From assembly GCA_039821555.1 (NCBI GenBank), contig JBCBNX010000005.1, forward strand, positions 221,069 to 285,068: a stretch of 64,000 bases of DNA. Direction: 5' to 3'. Positions within the stretch are counted from its first letter, which is position 1. The number at the start of each line of letters is the position of its first letter. The position numbers and the translations under genes were made by a program. Positions 44,701-54,754 of the stretch are shown here, piece by piece. The notes beneath the pieces are model-generated. The model worked only from the letters and a program-made list of their open reading frames with translations. It made no database searches and was not told where the DNA came from. The stretch comes from Bacteroidota bacterium (GTDB taxonomy: Bacteria; Bacteroidota; Rhodothermia; Rhodothermales; Rubricoccaceae).

Positions 44701-45143
44701 CGTTCGGCGTCGGTGAGCGCCTCGGCGTACTGGAGGCGGTAGGCGAGGTTGGCCGGCGCGCCCTCGACCTGCTGCCGGAAGACATCGAGTTGGGAGTCCC
44801 CCGCGGTCGCGGTCTGCCCGGTGCCGACGCGGACGCGCTGGAGCCCGACCTCGGCCTCGGCGTCGCCCGGGCGCAGCGCCAGCACGCGCTCGTAGTCGGC
44901 GGCGGCTTCAGCGTTTTGGCGGCGGGCCTCGTAGGCCTGCGCGCGCAGGAACCGTGCCCCGGCATCGTCCGGCGTACGGATGAGCAGGTCGGTCAGGAGA
45001 CGGATGGCCTCGCCGTAGCGCCCGGCGTCGTAGGCAGCCTGGGCGGCGGGAAGACCGGCGGTCTGCGCGAGGGCCGTCGGCGCTGTCAGTACCGTCGGCG
45101 CCGCGGCGAGCGCGGTCAGGAGAAAGACGAGTCGGAGTCGCAT
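41760..45143 (-). CDS. Large TPR protein with C-terminal outer-membrane barrel (PgaA/BcsC-like exporter)
   Basis: 1127 residues with a signal peptide (MRLRLVFLLTALAAAPTVLT, cleavage near ALAQ-TA). More than a dozen TPR units fill residues ~30-780, for example YDAGRYGEAIRLLTDLLIRT, FQGDRARARASFDQAL-type units and AGQFEDAQVAYAGAVQLDPT. The last ~330 residues alternate polar and aromatic residues as in beta-barrels and end SGALFVAL. This two-part plan matches PgaA and BcsC, which guide polysaccharide through the outer membrane. It lies between the ATPase/GGDEF-like gene and the glycosyltransferase gene, all minus strand. Confidence 0.85.
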   Translation of the reverse strand: MRLRLVFLLTALAAAPTVLTAPTALAQTAGLPAAQAAYDAGRYGEAIRLLTDLLIRTPDDAGARFLRAQAYEARRQNAEAAADYERVLALRPGDAEAEVGLQRVRVGTGQTATAGDSQLDVFRQQVEGAPANLAYRLQYAEALTDAERYAEASAQYEFYLARAQGTPDVVTRYLVALAALGQADKGAAAAEEYLRLYPSNADLHMRLGYFRFWQGDRARARASFDQALALDPSNRDARQGLAELDQAGNAIAALERDLARNPNQTAKRYDLAELYLANGRASDAQRVLDPIRANEAGTPAFDRLYARAAGSDGPRYRVDDLKRRLDRNPEDDATRFTLVDELLRLERYAEAFDQLRELEPRHSDTEEWKLRFEDIDIGLGTSDAVYAIDRYTFRLKVDPADLATRYALADELIQAGRYPEADLVLAGAEPYVVDRQAHEAQVLRLQADQIAMAERQIAALDAERAANPDADVEPSEQLKRALLPPYFVLARTGALADPAPVIGLYEQLLATNPDDTTLRVDYVRFLTMMEQYEMALEQARAVYQIAPDDPQAVAMYAYAVARAGVNEPQTSQALDNALATHRNDAGLLLAAATYYTAQNDFARAEQYLRQAEATGTSPAEIALRRDAMRQREEQLALEGARDLYRAGQYQQAASAYDSYFQQTGETPRQAVREQAAAFVNAGDYASAIAALETLQRLEYGDDEQVLIARYRYDSGDYAGAAEAARIASSRRPDRVDARLLMGDAYREAGQFEDAQVAYAGAVQLDPTARPVVAERLALLDRIQGVGGFANPGQFSLLVVPSAEVITAGGDGSEYRRTAQGVSAQFTLPGVRLPLVLMAGLKTHQFRGTRFAPPPIGQAAQILAYRANEVNGGAILDLGPRPTQARFGEGYTRRITVQGGALTYTGFERTAGFIETRALFQAPGVLQLSVGYRAQEGAFDLWAAGAPDFESRFSQIDVRGATALVDSLLRASGQAALLRVSDTDPLRTTGDRRIFGGSSIQGQAGLRLFRTPSGGVWIGPRYFRLVYDEERSYFFTPSDEAYQELEGYVEWERNPRGGTYVRTLAAVGTTAPASGFLTTRLEADVVFQLGRTIGLGLNGRFSNSARVFEDVDGRYTSVIVSGALFVAL

Positions 45144-45233
45144 GGGCGGGAGGGGTACACCCGGTAGGGAGCGAGGCTGTCGCAGCCTCAGAGGCCGGCC
45201 AGCGGGGCCGGGATTGGGTCGGTTGGAGGCGAC

Positions 45234-47303
45234 CTAGTCGGTGTCGAAAGCGAAGGCCATCAGGTCGCGGGCGTTGGCGAAGGGCGCGCCGTTGGGGATC
45301 GTGACCGCCGCGATGGCGGTGAAGACCGCGTCGGAGGCGCCCCCGGACAGCTGGAGCTGCGCCTTGATCGCGCCGTAGATGCCCGCCGCGGCCGACTGCG
45401 TGCGCTCGGGCAGCAGGGCGAGCAGCCGCCGCCGGTCCGACTCGGCATAGAGCGGGTCGCGGTCGTCGATGGCCTCGCGGACGGCGTCCTCGACCAGCGG
45501 AAAGGCCTCCGCGAAGGGGTTCGACGGGTCCATCCGCAACGCGAGTGCCAGGAAGGGCGCCCCTGTCGCCGCGTGCCTGTCGAAGGCGGTCTGCACCTGC
45601 TTCGCGAAGCGCCCCCGCGGCGACTGGTCGAACGTGTGCTGCGCCAGCGAAGCAAACGTGGGCATCGGCGGCGGCGAGGCGGGGGCCGGCGGCCGGAACT
45701 GAGGCTGAGGCTGAGGCCTCGAGTCAAACTCAGGGGCCCCCGTGAAGTCGAAGGCGGGCGGGCCGGTGAAGCGCTGCCCCAGCCCATCGCCGCTGCCCAC
45801 CCCTGGCATTCCTGAAGCCATTCCCCGGCTACCCAGGGCATAGCCGCCCTCGGTCGAGTCCCACGAGTCCATCAGCACGCCGCCGAGCTCGAACTCCGAC
45901 GGCTGCAGGTGCGGATTGACCGGGAAGGCGACGGCCGCCAGGTTCAGCGCGTTGATCTTGGGAGCGGTGGGAGAAGTCATGGGACGATCCAGGTCGGACG
46001 GAGAAGACGTAGGAGCCAAGGGCTCGGACTGCCGCGCGTGCGCGTCGTGGGGAGCCGTGTTGTCTGGGGGCGTGCTACCAGCAGCCGTGTCGCTGAGGCT
46101 GGCGCTGCCGAGGCTCGCGTTGCCGAACGCCGGTTCAGGCACGGGCGACTGCGGCGCATTGGCTGCAGGCGGTGAGCTTGGGGCTCCAGCCTGCGGCTCG
46201 CCACCAAGTTGGCGGGGGGCGTCAGGGCGAGACGTTGGCTCCCCAGAGGCCTCGCCTTCCGACGCCGGTACGGTGTTCTGCGGGGGCGAGGCCTCCGAAG
46301 GTGGACCGAAGATGTCAGCAAGCGAGGCGTTTAGCTCGTCCACGGACGGCATCGGGGCGGACGGCTCCGCGTCGGTCACGGGCGCCTGCGGCAGTGCCGA
46401 GGGTGGCGCTGATGAGGGTGACGTTGCCGAAGGCGGCGCTTCGGTGTCCCCCGGAGGCACTGCGCGCCCGATGACCTGACGACCCACACGGTTCGCTGGC
46501 GCATAGCCGTCGCCGCGAGGCCGAAGAGGCTCCGCCGACACCGACGAGGCCGCCGTGGAAACGTCCGGGAGTGGGGTGCTCTGCGCCGGGACGCCTTGGA
46601 TGGGCGAAGGTGGATCGGACGGCGACGATGGAGACGGCGCTGACAGAGGCGATGCTGACAGAGGCGGTGCTGAAGCCCCCAGCGCCCATGTCCCTGTAGC
46701 CGGAGCCAGCGCGATGTTGGTGCCCGGTCGCAGACGGAGCGTCCGATCCGTCGTGCCGCTCGTCTCCACGTGGATCGAGCCCGCAACGATGTCACAGAGC
46801 CGCTGGGTGATCGCCGCAGAGCGATCGTTGGCGGGGGCTCCGAGGCCCAGCAGCAGCACCGTTGGCAGCACATGCAGGGCGCTCACGAGGTGCCGGACCC
46901 CCGAGTCGAGCATGCTCAGGTCATGGAATCCCAGAAACGGCGTGAAGTCCTCCACGACCAAGAGGGCCGGGCTGGCTTGCTGGGCTAAGCGCGCCAGGCC
47001 TTCGACTGCCTCCGCAGGGTCGGAGCCGACAGGCAAGGCGGGCGGGCGCAGGAGACGCAGCCGCTGTGTCTGAGTCGCGGCCCGTATGTCAAAGTGGAGC
47101 GCCTCGGCCTCCGCCGCCAAGGTGGCTGGCGTTGTACCCGACACGTAGACGCAACTCTCGTCGGCCTCGTCTACCGTCTGGGCGGCCCGCAGCAGCAGAG
47201 CCGTGCCGCTCTGCGCGCGCCCCGTGACCACGTACGTCTCGCCCGGGCGCAACCCTTCCCAGGTGCGGTCGAGCAGAGGAATACCGGTAGTGCGACGGGT
47301 CAT
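45234..47303 (-). CDS. RecA/KaiC-like ATPase domain with Pro-rich linker and GGDEF-like C-terminus
   Basis: 689 residues from 47303 (MTRRTTGIPLLDRTWEGLRP); the frame opens at 47345. The N-terminal domain (1-220) follows the KaiC/RecA plan: TGRAQSGTALLLRAAQ in the Walker A place, but with Thr34 instead of Lys, and ALLVVEDFTPFLGF as Walker B. A long Pro/Ser/Ala-rich linker (~225-545) has the island VDELNASLADIFGPPSE. The last ~150 residues (RFAKQVQTAFDRHAATGAPF, then LYAESDRRRLLALLPERT) look like a GGDEF fold without the GGDEF motif. It is first gene of the exopolysaccharide cluster. A BcsE-like c-di-GMP sensing role is inference. Confidence 0.6.
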   Translation of the reverse strand: MTRRTTGIPLLDRTWEGLRPGETYVVTGRAQSGTALLLRAAQTVDEADESCVYVSGTTPATLAAEAEALHFDIRAATQTQRLRLLRPPALPVGSDPAEAVEGLARLAQQASPALLVVEDFTPFLGFHDLSMLDSGVRHLVSALHVLPTVLLLGLGAPANDRSAAITQRLCDIVAGSIHVETSGTTDRTLRLRPGTNIALAPATGTWALGASAPPLSASPLSAPSPSSPSDPPSPIQGVPAQSTPLPDVSTAASSVSAEPLRPRGDGYAPANRVGRQVIGRAVPPGDTEAPPSATSPSSAPPSALPQAPVTDAEPSAPMPSVDELNASLADIFGPPSEASPPQNTVPASEGEASGEPTSRPDAPRQLGGEPQAGAPSSPPAANAPQSPVPEPAFGNASLGSASLSDTAAGSTPPDNTAPHDAHARQSEPLAPTSSPSDLDRPMTSPTAPKINALNLAAVAFPVNPHLQPSEFELGGVLMDSWDSTEGGYALGSRGMASGMPGVGSGDGLGQRFTGPPAFDFTGAPEFDSRPQPQPQFRPPAPASPPPMPTFASLAQHTFDQSPRGRFAKQVQTAFDRHAATGAPFLALALRMDPSNPFAEAFPLVEDAVREAIDDRDPLYAESDRRRLLALLPERTQSAAAGIYGAIKAQLQLSGGASDAVFTAIAAVTIPNGAPFANARDLMAFAFDTD

Positions 47304-47580
47304 CGGAAACAGACAGGGCATCATCAGGCGGCGACGAGCGGACACACATCACCGGACGTGGGGCCTACAAACCGTGTGCCAGCGCCTACAGAGCGGGCGG
47401 ACAGCGCGCAGTTGGGAGAGCGAACCCTCCACCGCAAGGGGACGGGCTCCCCGAGAAACGGTGAGAAGCGATGAAGCCCTGGAACCGGGGCACCAGCCCG
47501 TATCTTTGGTGCGTCTCCGTTCCGAATGGAAGCGGTGATTTCTACCCTTCCCTCCTTCGTTTCTGTCGCCCCTGCTGGCC
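47304..47580. promoter_or_regulatory. Divergent intergenic region, serC promoter box
   Basis: The region lies between the exopolysaccharide cluster and serC. TATCTTTG at 47511-47518 fits the -7 consensus TAnnTTTG and lies 63 bp before the serC start. No good -33 box was found at 20 bp. Nothing else is recognised. Confidence 0.45.
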
Positions 47581-48693
47581 ATGCAGCCTGTCGCCCACCC
47601 GTCCACGCCTCCCACCGCGTCTGCTCGCGTCCACAACTTCTCGGCCGGCCCCGGCGCGCTGCCCACGGCCGTCCTCGAAGCCGCCCGCGCCGAGTTGCCC
47701 GTCTTCGGTGACCTCGGCACGTCGGTGCTGGAGATCTCGCACCGCTCGCCGACCTACACCGAGATCGCGGCGTCGGCGCGCGCCCACCTCCGCGCCCTGC
47801 TCGGCCTCGGGGACGACTGGCACATCCTCTTCCTCCAGGGCGGCGCGTCGCAGCAGTTCTACCAGGTCCCGCTCAACTTCCTCCGCGCCGACGCCTCGGC
47901 CGACTACCTCGACACCGGCACCTGGTCGGCGAAGGCCGTCAAGGAAGCCCTGCGCTGCGGCGGCGTCAACGTGGTGGCCTCCAGCAAGGACGAGAACTAC
48001 GCGTACATCCCTGCCCGCGACTCGTGGGAGCTCGATCCCGAGGCCGCCTACTTCCACATCACGAGCAACAACACCATCTTCGGGACGCAGCTTCACGACG
48101 AGCCGGACGTGGACATGCCGCTCGTCTGCGATGCCTCCTCGGACTTCCTCAGCCGCCACCTCGACCTCGACAAGTACGGGCTGATCTACGCGGGCGCGCA
48201 GAAGAACATCGGCCCGGCGGGCGTGACGGTCGTGCTCGTGAAGGACGCGTTCCTCCAGACCCGCAAGGATGACGTCGCCACGATGCTGGACTATGGCACG
48301 CACGCGGCGAAGCTGTTCCACACGCCGCCGGTGTTCGCGGTCTACCTCGTCGAGAAGGTGCTCGCGTGGCTCCAGGAGCAGGGCGGCATCGACGGCATCG
48401 CGGAGGTCAACGCGCGCAAGGCCGCGAAGCTCTACGGCGCCATCGACGCGACGGACTTCTACCGGGGCACGGTGCACCCCGACGCGCGCTCGGAGATGAA
48501 CGTCTGCTTCCGCCTCCCGTCCGACGACCTCGAAGCGACGTTCCTCGCGGACGCAGCCACACACGGCCTCGTCGCGCTCAAGGGGCACCGCTCCGTGGGC
48601 GGCATCCGCGCCTCGATCTACAACGCCGTCGAGGAAGCCTCCGTGGACGCACTCGTCGCGTTCATGCGCGAGTTCGAGCAAACCAACGGATAG
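47581..48693 (+). CDS. serC: Phosphoserine aminotransferase
   Basis: The 370-residue PLP enzyme makes O-phosphoserine from phosphohydroxypyruvate in serine synthesis. HNFSAGPGALPTAVLEAA, EISHRSPTYTEIAASA, LFLQGGASQQFYQVPLNFL, HITSNNTIFGTQL and the PLP lysine in LIYAGAQKNIGPAGVTVVLV are all present; the C-terminus LKGHRSVGGIRASIYNAVEE is complete. Other serine pathway genes are not adjacent. Start at 47581; the N-terminal ~15 residues are low-complexity. Confidence 0.96.
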   Translation: MQPVAHPSTPPTASARVHNFSAGPGALPTAVLEAARAELPVFGDLGTSVLEISHRSPTYTEIAASARAHLRALLGLGDDWHILFLQGGASQQFYQVPLNFLRADASADYLDTGTWSAKAVKEALRCGGVNVVASSKDENYAYIPARDSWELDPEAAYFHITSNNTIFGTQLHDEPDVDMPLVCDASSDFLSRHLDLDKYGLIYAGAQKNIGPAGVTVVLVKDAFLQTRKDDVATMLDYGTHAAKLFHTPPVFAVYLVEKVLAWLQEQGGIDGIAEVNARKAAKLYGAIDATDFYRGTVHPDARSEMNVCFRLPSDDLEATFLADAATHGLVALKGHRSVGGIRASIYNAVEEASVDALVAFMREFEQTNG

Positions 48694-48717
48694 CGGACTT
48701 CAACAGGGCGCGGTCGC

Positions 48718-49122
48718 CTACTGCCGGTCCAGGGCGACGGTGCCTCGAATCCCCCGGGTGCTCTCCCATGTCCCGGACAGCGCACCGCCGCGCCCGTTGA
48801 CCTCGTGGAAGTAGAACCCCCGCGACCCGAAGTCGAGGGTGTAGGTGACGGTACCCTCGACCGGGGCGTTGCCGACGAGCGTGCCCGTGATCACGTCCGT
48901 GGGATAGCGCCACGTGCCCGTCCCGGCGAGCACGCCGCCCGTCTCCGACATCACGAGCGTGAGCGTGCCGCTAAAGTCGGGGTTGGGGTGCGTGATCGGC
49001 CCTATCCACGTACCAGCGAGGGCGCGAGGACCGTCCGGGGCCTCCTCGTCGGCGGTGTCGCAGCCCGCGCTGAGGACGAGGAGCGGGAGGAGAGCGAGGA
49101 GAACACGGGCGGAGCGGAGCAT
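48718..49122 (-). CDS. Small beta-rich lipoprotein
   Basis: 134 residues. The lipoprotein signal MLRSARVLLALLPLLVLSAG precedes Cys21. The mature part has repeated beta-strand turns with Gly-Thr-Trp motifs (ALAGTWIGPITHPNPDFSGT; GGVLAGTGTWRYPTDVITGT; GGALSGTWESTRGIRGTVAL), typical of small lipocalin-like or adhesin-like barrels. No function recognised. It is the last of three same-direction lipoprotein genes (48.7-51.1 kb). Confidence 0.7.
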   Translation of the reverse strand: MLRSARVLLALLPLLVLSAGCDTADEEAPDGPRALAGTWIGPITHPNPDFSGTLTLVMSETGGVLAGTGTWRYPTDVITGTLVGNAPVEGTVTYTLDFGSRGFYFHEVNGRGGALSGTWESTRGIRGTVALDRQ

Positions 49123-49189
49123 GACGATTCAGGAGTAGCGTTGAATAACGAGGCGAGTGGGGCAGCGCTGGCGCCGAACAGGGCAGCGC

Positions 49190-50071
49190 TCAGTAGAGCC
49201 AGTTGCCGTGGAGGACGGCGGTGAACCCGCGATCGCCGCGCACCGTGAGGGCATCGCTGGTGGCGTTGTCGAGGGCGTAGAGCGAGGAGAGCCGGACGCT
49301 GGCCTGGACCATCGTGGTATTGCCGCCCACGTCGTCGTCGACGAGGCTGAGCGTGTAGGGCGTGCCGTAGTTGGCCGTGAACGGCACGCCGGGGTCGTTG
49401 AAGGACGCGGCCTCGTCGAAGGTGTAGTCCCGGCTCGCGCTCGCGTCGTCGTGCACCTCGGAGACGAAGAGCACGCCCGGCAGCCCGCGCGCGGGGTCCT
49501 GGAACTGCACGTAGATGTCGGGACGGCGCGGCCCTGCGGAGAACGGGTCCCAGTCCCATGTGCTGCCGTCGGCCTGCGTGCCGGGGAAGTCGGTGACGAC
49601 GATGCGCTCGACCCGGAAGGCGCGCGGCGTGTTGACCTCATAGCGGTAGTCGAACGCGGCGGAGGTTCCCCGTGTGGTGCGCCCGTCGAGGTCGCGCACG
49701 CGGTCGGCGGTGACGCTGTGCGAGCCGCTGCCGAGGCCGGGTTCGCGCAGCGTGAGTTCGACCGTGTTGGACGCCCCGCCGACGTAGCGCTTGGAGACGG
49801 TGCCCTGCGAACTCGTGCGCCCGTTGTCGAGCGCCGACGTGACGCGGAAGGTGCTCGTCTCCAGCGAGGCCGCGTCGAGAGGCCGGTCGAAGTGGACGAG
49901 CACGCGCGTGAGCGAGGTCGCCTCGGCGCGCACCAGCGCCGGTGCGTCCGGGGCCACTGGGGCCTCGGTGCCCTCTTCGGTCATGGTGTCGCATGCTGCG
50001 CTTAGAACGAGCAGGCATGCGAGGACGAACGCGGTGGTAATCGAGCGGGCGGTGGAGCGGGCAAACAGCAT
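49190..50071 (-). CDS. Lipoprotein with Ig-like (SbsA-type) domain
   Basis: 293 residues from 50071: signal peptide with lipobox SAAC (LACLLVLSAACDT, Cys27). Residues ~40-150 resemble bacterial Ig-like domains in which post-modification strands follow a VTSALDNGRTSSQGTVS-like block (ALVRAEATSLTRVLVHFDRP; SNTVELTLREPGLGSGSHSV). The second half (IVVTDFPGTQADGSTWDWDP) could be a C2-like beta domain. A 28-residue upstream extension is rejected. Function unknown, cell-surface or periplasmic. Confidence 0.7.
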   Translation of the reverse strand: MLFARSTARSITTAFVLACLLVLSAACDTMTEEGTEAPVAPDAPALVRAEATSLTRVLVHFDRPLDAASLETSTFRVTSALDNGRTSSQGTVSKRYVGGASNTVELTLREPGLGSGSHSVTADRVRDLDGRTTRGTSAAFDYRYEVNTPRAFRVERIVVTDFPGTQADGSTWDWDPFSAGPRRPDIYVQFQDPARGLPGVLFVSEVHDDASASRDYTFDEAASFNDPGVPFTANYGTPYTLSLVDDDVGGNTTMVQASVRLSSLYALDNATSDALTVRGDRGFTAVLHGNWLY

Positions 50072-50172
50072 GGCGAGCCTCGGGAGGATGTCGATGACGC
50101 GGGGAGGACTGCGCACCCATCCCCCTTCATCCCTAGAGGCAGGGTCTGCGCCCAAACCTGTCAGCGCCCCTC

Positions 50173-50213
50173 GAAAAAAAACGAGGCAGGCGTCCCGAAG
50201 AACACCTGCCTCG
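50173..50213 (-). terminator. Rho-independent terminator, minus strand
   Basis: CGAGGCAGG and CCTGCCTCG pair around a 14-base loop and are followed on the minus strand by eight T. It ends the lipoprotein gene at 50240-51070 and separates it from the next lipoprotein gene. Confidence 0.85.
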
Positions 50214-50239
50214 CCGTCAGAACCGAGCCGGAGTGGTGG

Positions 50240-51070
50240 CTACTCGAACGAGAGCGTACCGTCGCCCAACTCGTCGATGTCGAAGTCGTCGGAGAAGGAG
50301 CGGTTGGCGTCGTTGTAGATGGTGTACTCCGTGCCATCGCGGTTGAAGAGGTAGACCAGCCCACCCACGTTCACCGCGGCCCCGACACTGGCGATGGGCG
50401 TCCCGCCGCCACCGAAGTCGGTGAGGAAGCTGAAGAGCGACGACCACGATTCCTGCTCGTAGTTGTAGGCCTGGTAGCGCGTGCCCTGCTGGTCGAAGAG
50501 GAAGAACTGCGCGCCAATCGCGAAAGCAGCACGGACCTCCTCGATGTCGGCGTCCACGAAGTCGGTGTCGTCTTCGCCGAACTCCTCGGACTCGTCGAAC
50601 TCGGACTCGTCGCGCTCATAGACGGCGTAGTTCTCGCCGCGCGTGTCGAAGAAGTAGGTCTCTGAGTTGCCGGTGGTGCTCACGGCGGCGCCGATCTCGC
50701 CATAGGGGAGGTCGCCGTTTTCGAGCGTGCTCACGTTGCGCGCGTTGGAGAAGGAGCCGTTCGAGGGGTTCCACAACACGAAGCGGTTGCCGTCGGCGTT
50801 GACGAGGATGACGCGCCCGTCGGCGGCGTTGGGGTAGGCGGCGCCCACGGCCACCTCCTCTTCTTCGGGCGGGTCCACAGGCGGCGGATCGACGGGCGGC
50901 GGGTCTACCGGGGGCGGGTCGACGGGCGGGGGCGTGACCGGCGGCGGATCGGTGGGGTCGGTCGGGGCGGCGCTGTCGCAGGCAGCGGTCATAAAGAGCA
51001 GCCCGAACGTGACCACGAGGGCTAGGAAGCGGGGGAACGAGAGCGTCAAGCGGGAAGCAGCGTAAGGCAT
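50240..51070 (-). CDS. Lipoprotein with PPPVDPP repeats and repeated beta units
   Basis: 276 residues. Signal and lipobox FMTAACDS (Cys31) are followed by about five PPVDPP repeats (residues ~38-68), likely a rigid spacer. Then come repeated ~45-residue units with the pattern GxAVxxxGxxYxFxxxGxxYxxY (IGAAVSTTGNSETYFFDTRG; FAIGAQFFLFDQQGTRYQAY; VGAAVNVGGLVYLFNRDGTE). The repeats recall hemopexin- or propeller-like blades. Surface-exposed role likely; ligand unknown. Confidence 0.72.
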   Translation of the reverse strand: MPYAASRLTLSFPRFLALVVTFGLLFMTAACDSAAPTDPTDPPPVTPPPVDPPPVDPPPVDPPPVDPPEEEEVAVGAAYPNAADGRVILVNADGNRFVLWNPSNGSFSNARNVSTLENGDLPYGEIGAAVSTTGNSETYFFDTRGENYAVYERDESEFDESEEFGEDDTDFVDADIEEVRAAFAIGAQFFLFDQQGTRYQAYNYEQESWSSLFSFLTDFGGGGTPIASVGAAVNVGGLVYLFNRDGTEYTIYNDANRSFSDDFDIDELGDGTLSFE

Positions 51071-51268
51071 GGAAACACCTCAGTGGGGTCTAGGGAGGAA
51101 CGAGCGGCGCGCCAGCAAGCGCAGCGTGCCGAGTGCGGTCGTCCGTAGAGGCAGCGTCCCCCGCCGAAAGTGTCAGCCCAGGCCGAGAAAAAGTCAGACG
51201 GCAGCCTCAAACCGCTTGTTTTTGCCTATCTAGTCCCAGTTTCATCCTCGCCCTTGCCCTCGTGCGCC

Positions 51269-51838
51269 ATGCCGACCTCGAACGACCTGACCCGCCTGCT
51301 CGGCGACCTCAGCGACGGCAACCAAGCGGTCGCCGACGAACTGCTTCCGCAGGTCTATGACGAGCTTCGGGCCATCGCGCGGCGGCAGCTCCGCGGCGAA
51401 CGAGCCGGGCACACGCTCGACACCGTGGCGCTCGTCAACGAGGCCTACCTCAAGCTCCTCGGCGGCGCGGAGATCGACTGGCAGAACCGCGCGCACTTCT
51501 TCGGCATGGCCGCGCTCGCCATGCGGCGCATCCTCATCAACTACGCGCACCAGCGCCGCGCCGAGAAACGCGGCGGCGGCCAGGCCCTCGCCACGTTCAA
51601 CGACGAGGTGGTCAGCGGCGGCGCGCGCGCGGAGCAGCTGATTGCGCTCGACGAGGCGCTCACCCGGCTCGAAGCGTGGAATGGGCGGCAGGCGACAGTC
51701 GTGACGTATCGCTTCTTCGGCGGCCTCACGCACGAGGAGGTCGCCGCCGTGCTCGACGTCTCCGTCTCCACGGTCCGCAGCGACTGGCGCATGGCGCGCG
51801 CCTGGCTCCGCCGCGAGCTCGACGACGACACGCTCTAG
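51269..51838 (+). CDS. ECF-family RNA polymerase sigma factor (sigma-70, TIGR02999-like)
   Basis: The 189-residue sigma factor. Region 2: LLPQVYDELRAIARRQLRGE, LDTVALVNEAYLKLLGG, RAHFFGMAALAMRRILINYA; region 4: VVTYRFFGGLTHEEVAAVLD with VSVSTVRSDWRMARAWLRRE as the helix-turn-helix. ATG at 51269 is standard; the earlier frame start at 51170 is a leader. It lies 139 bp upstream of the kinase gene. This ECF class is often found next to Ser/Thr kinases instead of an anti-sigma factor, so activation by phosphorylation is plausible. Confidence 0.93.
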   Translation: MPTSNDLTRLLGDLSDGNQAVADELLPQVYDELRAIARRQLRGERAGHTLDTVALVNEAYLKLLGGAEIDWQNRAHFFGMAALAMRRILINYAHQRRAEKRGGGQALATFNDEVVSGGARAEQLIALDEALTRLEAWNGRQATVVTYRFFGGLTHEEVAAVLDVSVSTVRSDWRMARAWLRRELDDDTL

Positions 51839-51977
51839 ACCTCAGAGCCGAGGCTCATAGACGAGCTAGCCTGCCACGCGCTGGGCGGCTGACGCCTTGG
51901 CCTGACACCCGCGTCCAGAAATCCTGCCTCTCCAGACAGACGCCCTCCGTGCCCCCACGCTCACCACGCCGACGCCC

Positions 51978-54611
<2,634 letters not shown>

Positions 54612-54688
54612 CGGCTTGCGCTCCGGGAAGACGCTCAGGATCACATCCGGACCGCGCAGGAACCCGTGGGGGCGGTCGCGCGAAGCAC

Positions 54689-54720
54689 TTTGGATAAGTC
54701 GGGGATGTGCTCTAAACTCC
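54689..54720 (+). promoter_or_regulatory. Possible promoter of the pnt operon
   Basis: TTTG (54689-54692), 20-bp spacer, TAAACTCC (54713-54720). Spacing is right for the Bacteroidota type, but the -7 box fits only partly. It lies 35 bp before pntAA. Confidence 0.4.
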
Positions 54721-54754
54721 CCCGTCACTTCACCCCGCTGCCTCTCTCGCCCCC

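Noticed and set aside
43623..45167. 514-codon plus-strand open frame opposite the TPR exporter
   Set aside because: Antisense of TPR repeats; composition mirrors the reverse complement of Ala/Asp/Arg codons.
47094..47538. Plus-strand frames upstream of serC
   Set aside because: They overlap the ATPase gene on the other strand and contain no recognisable domain.
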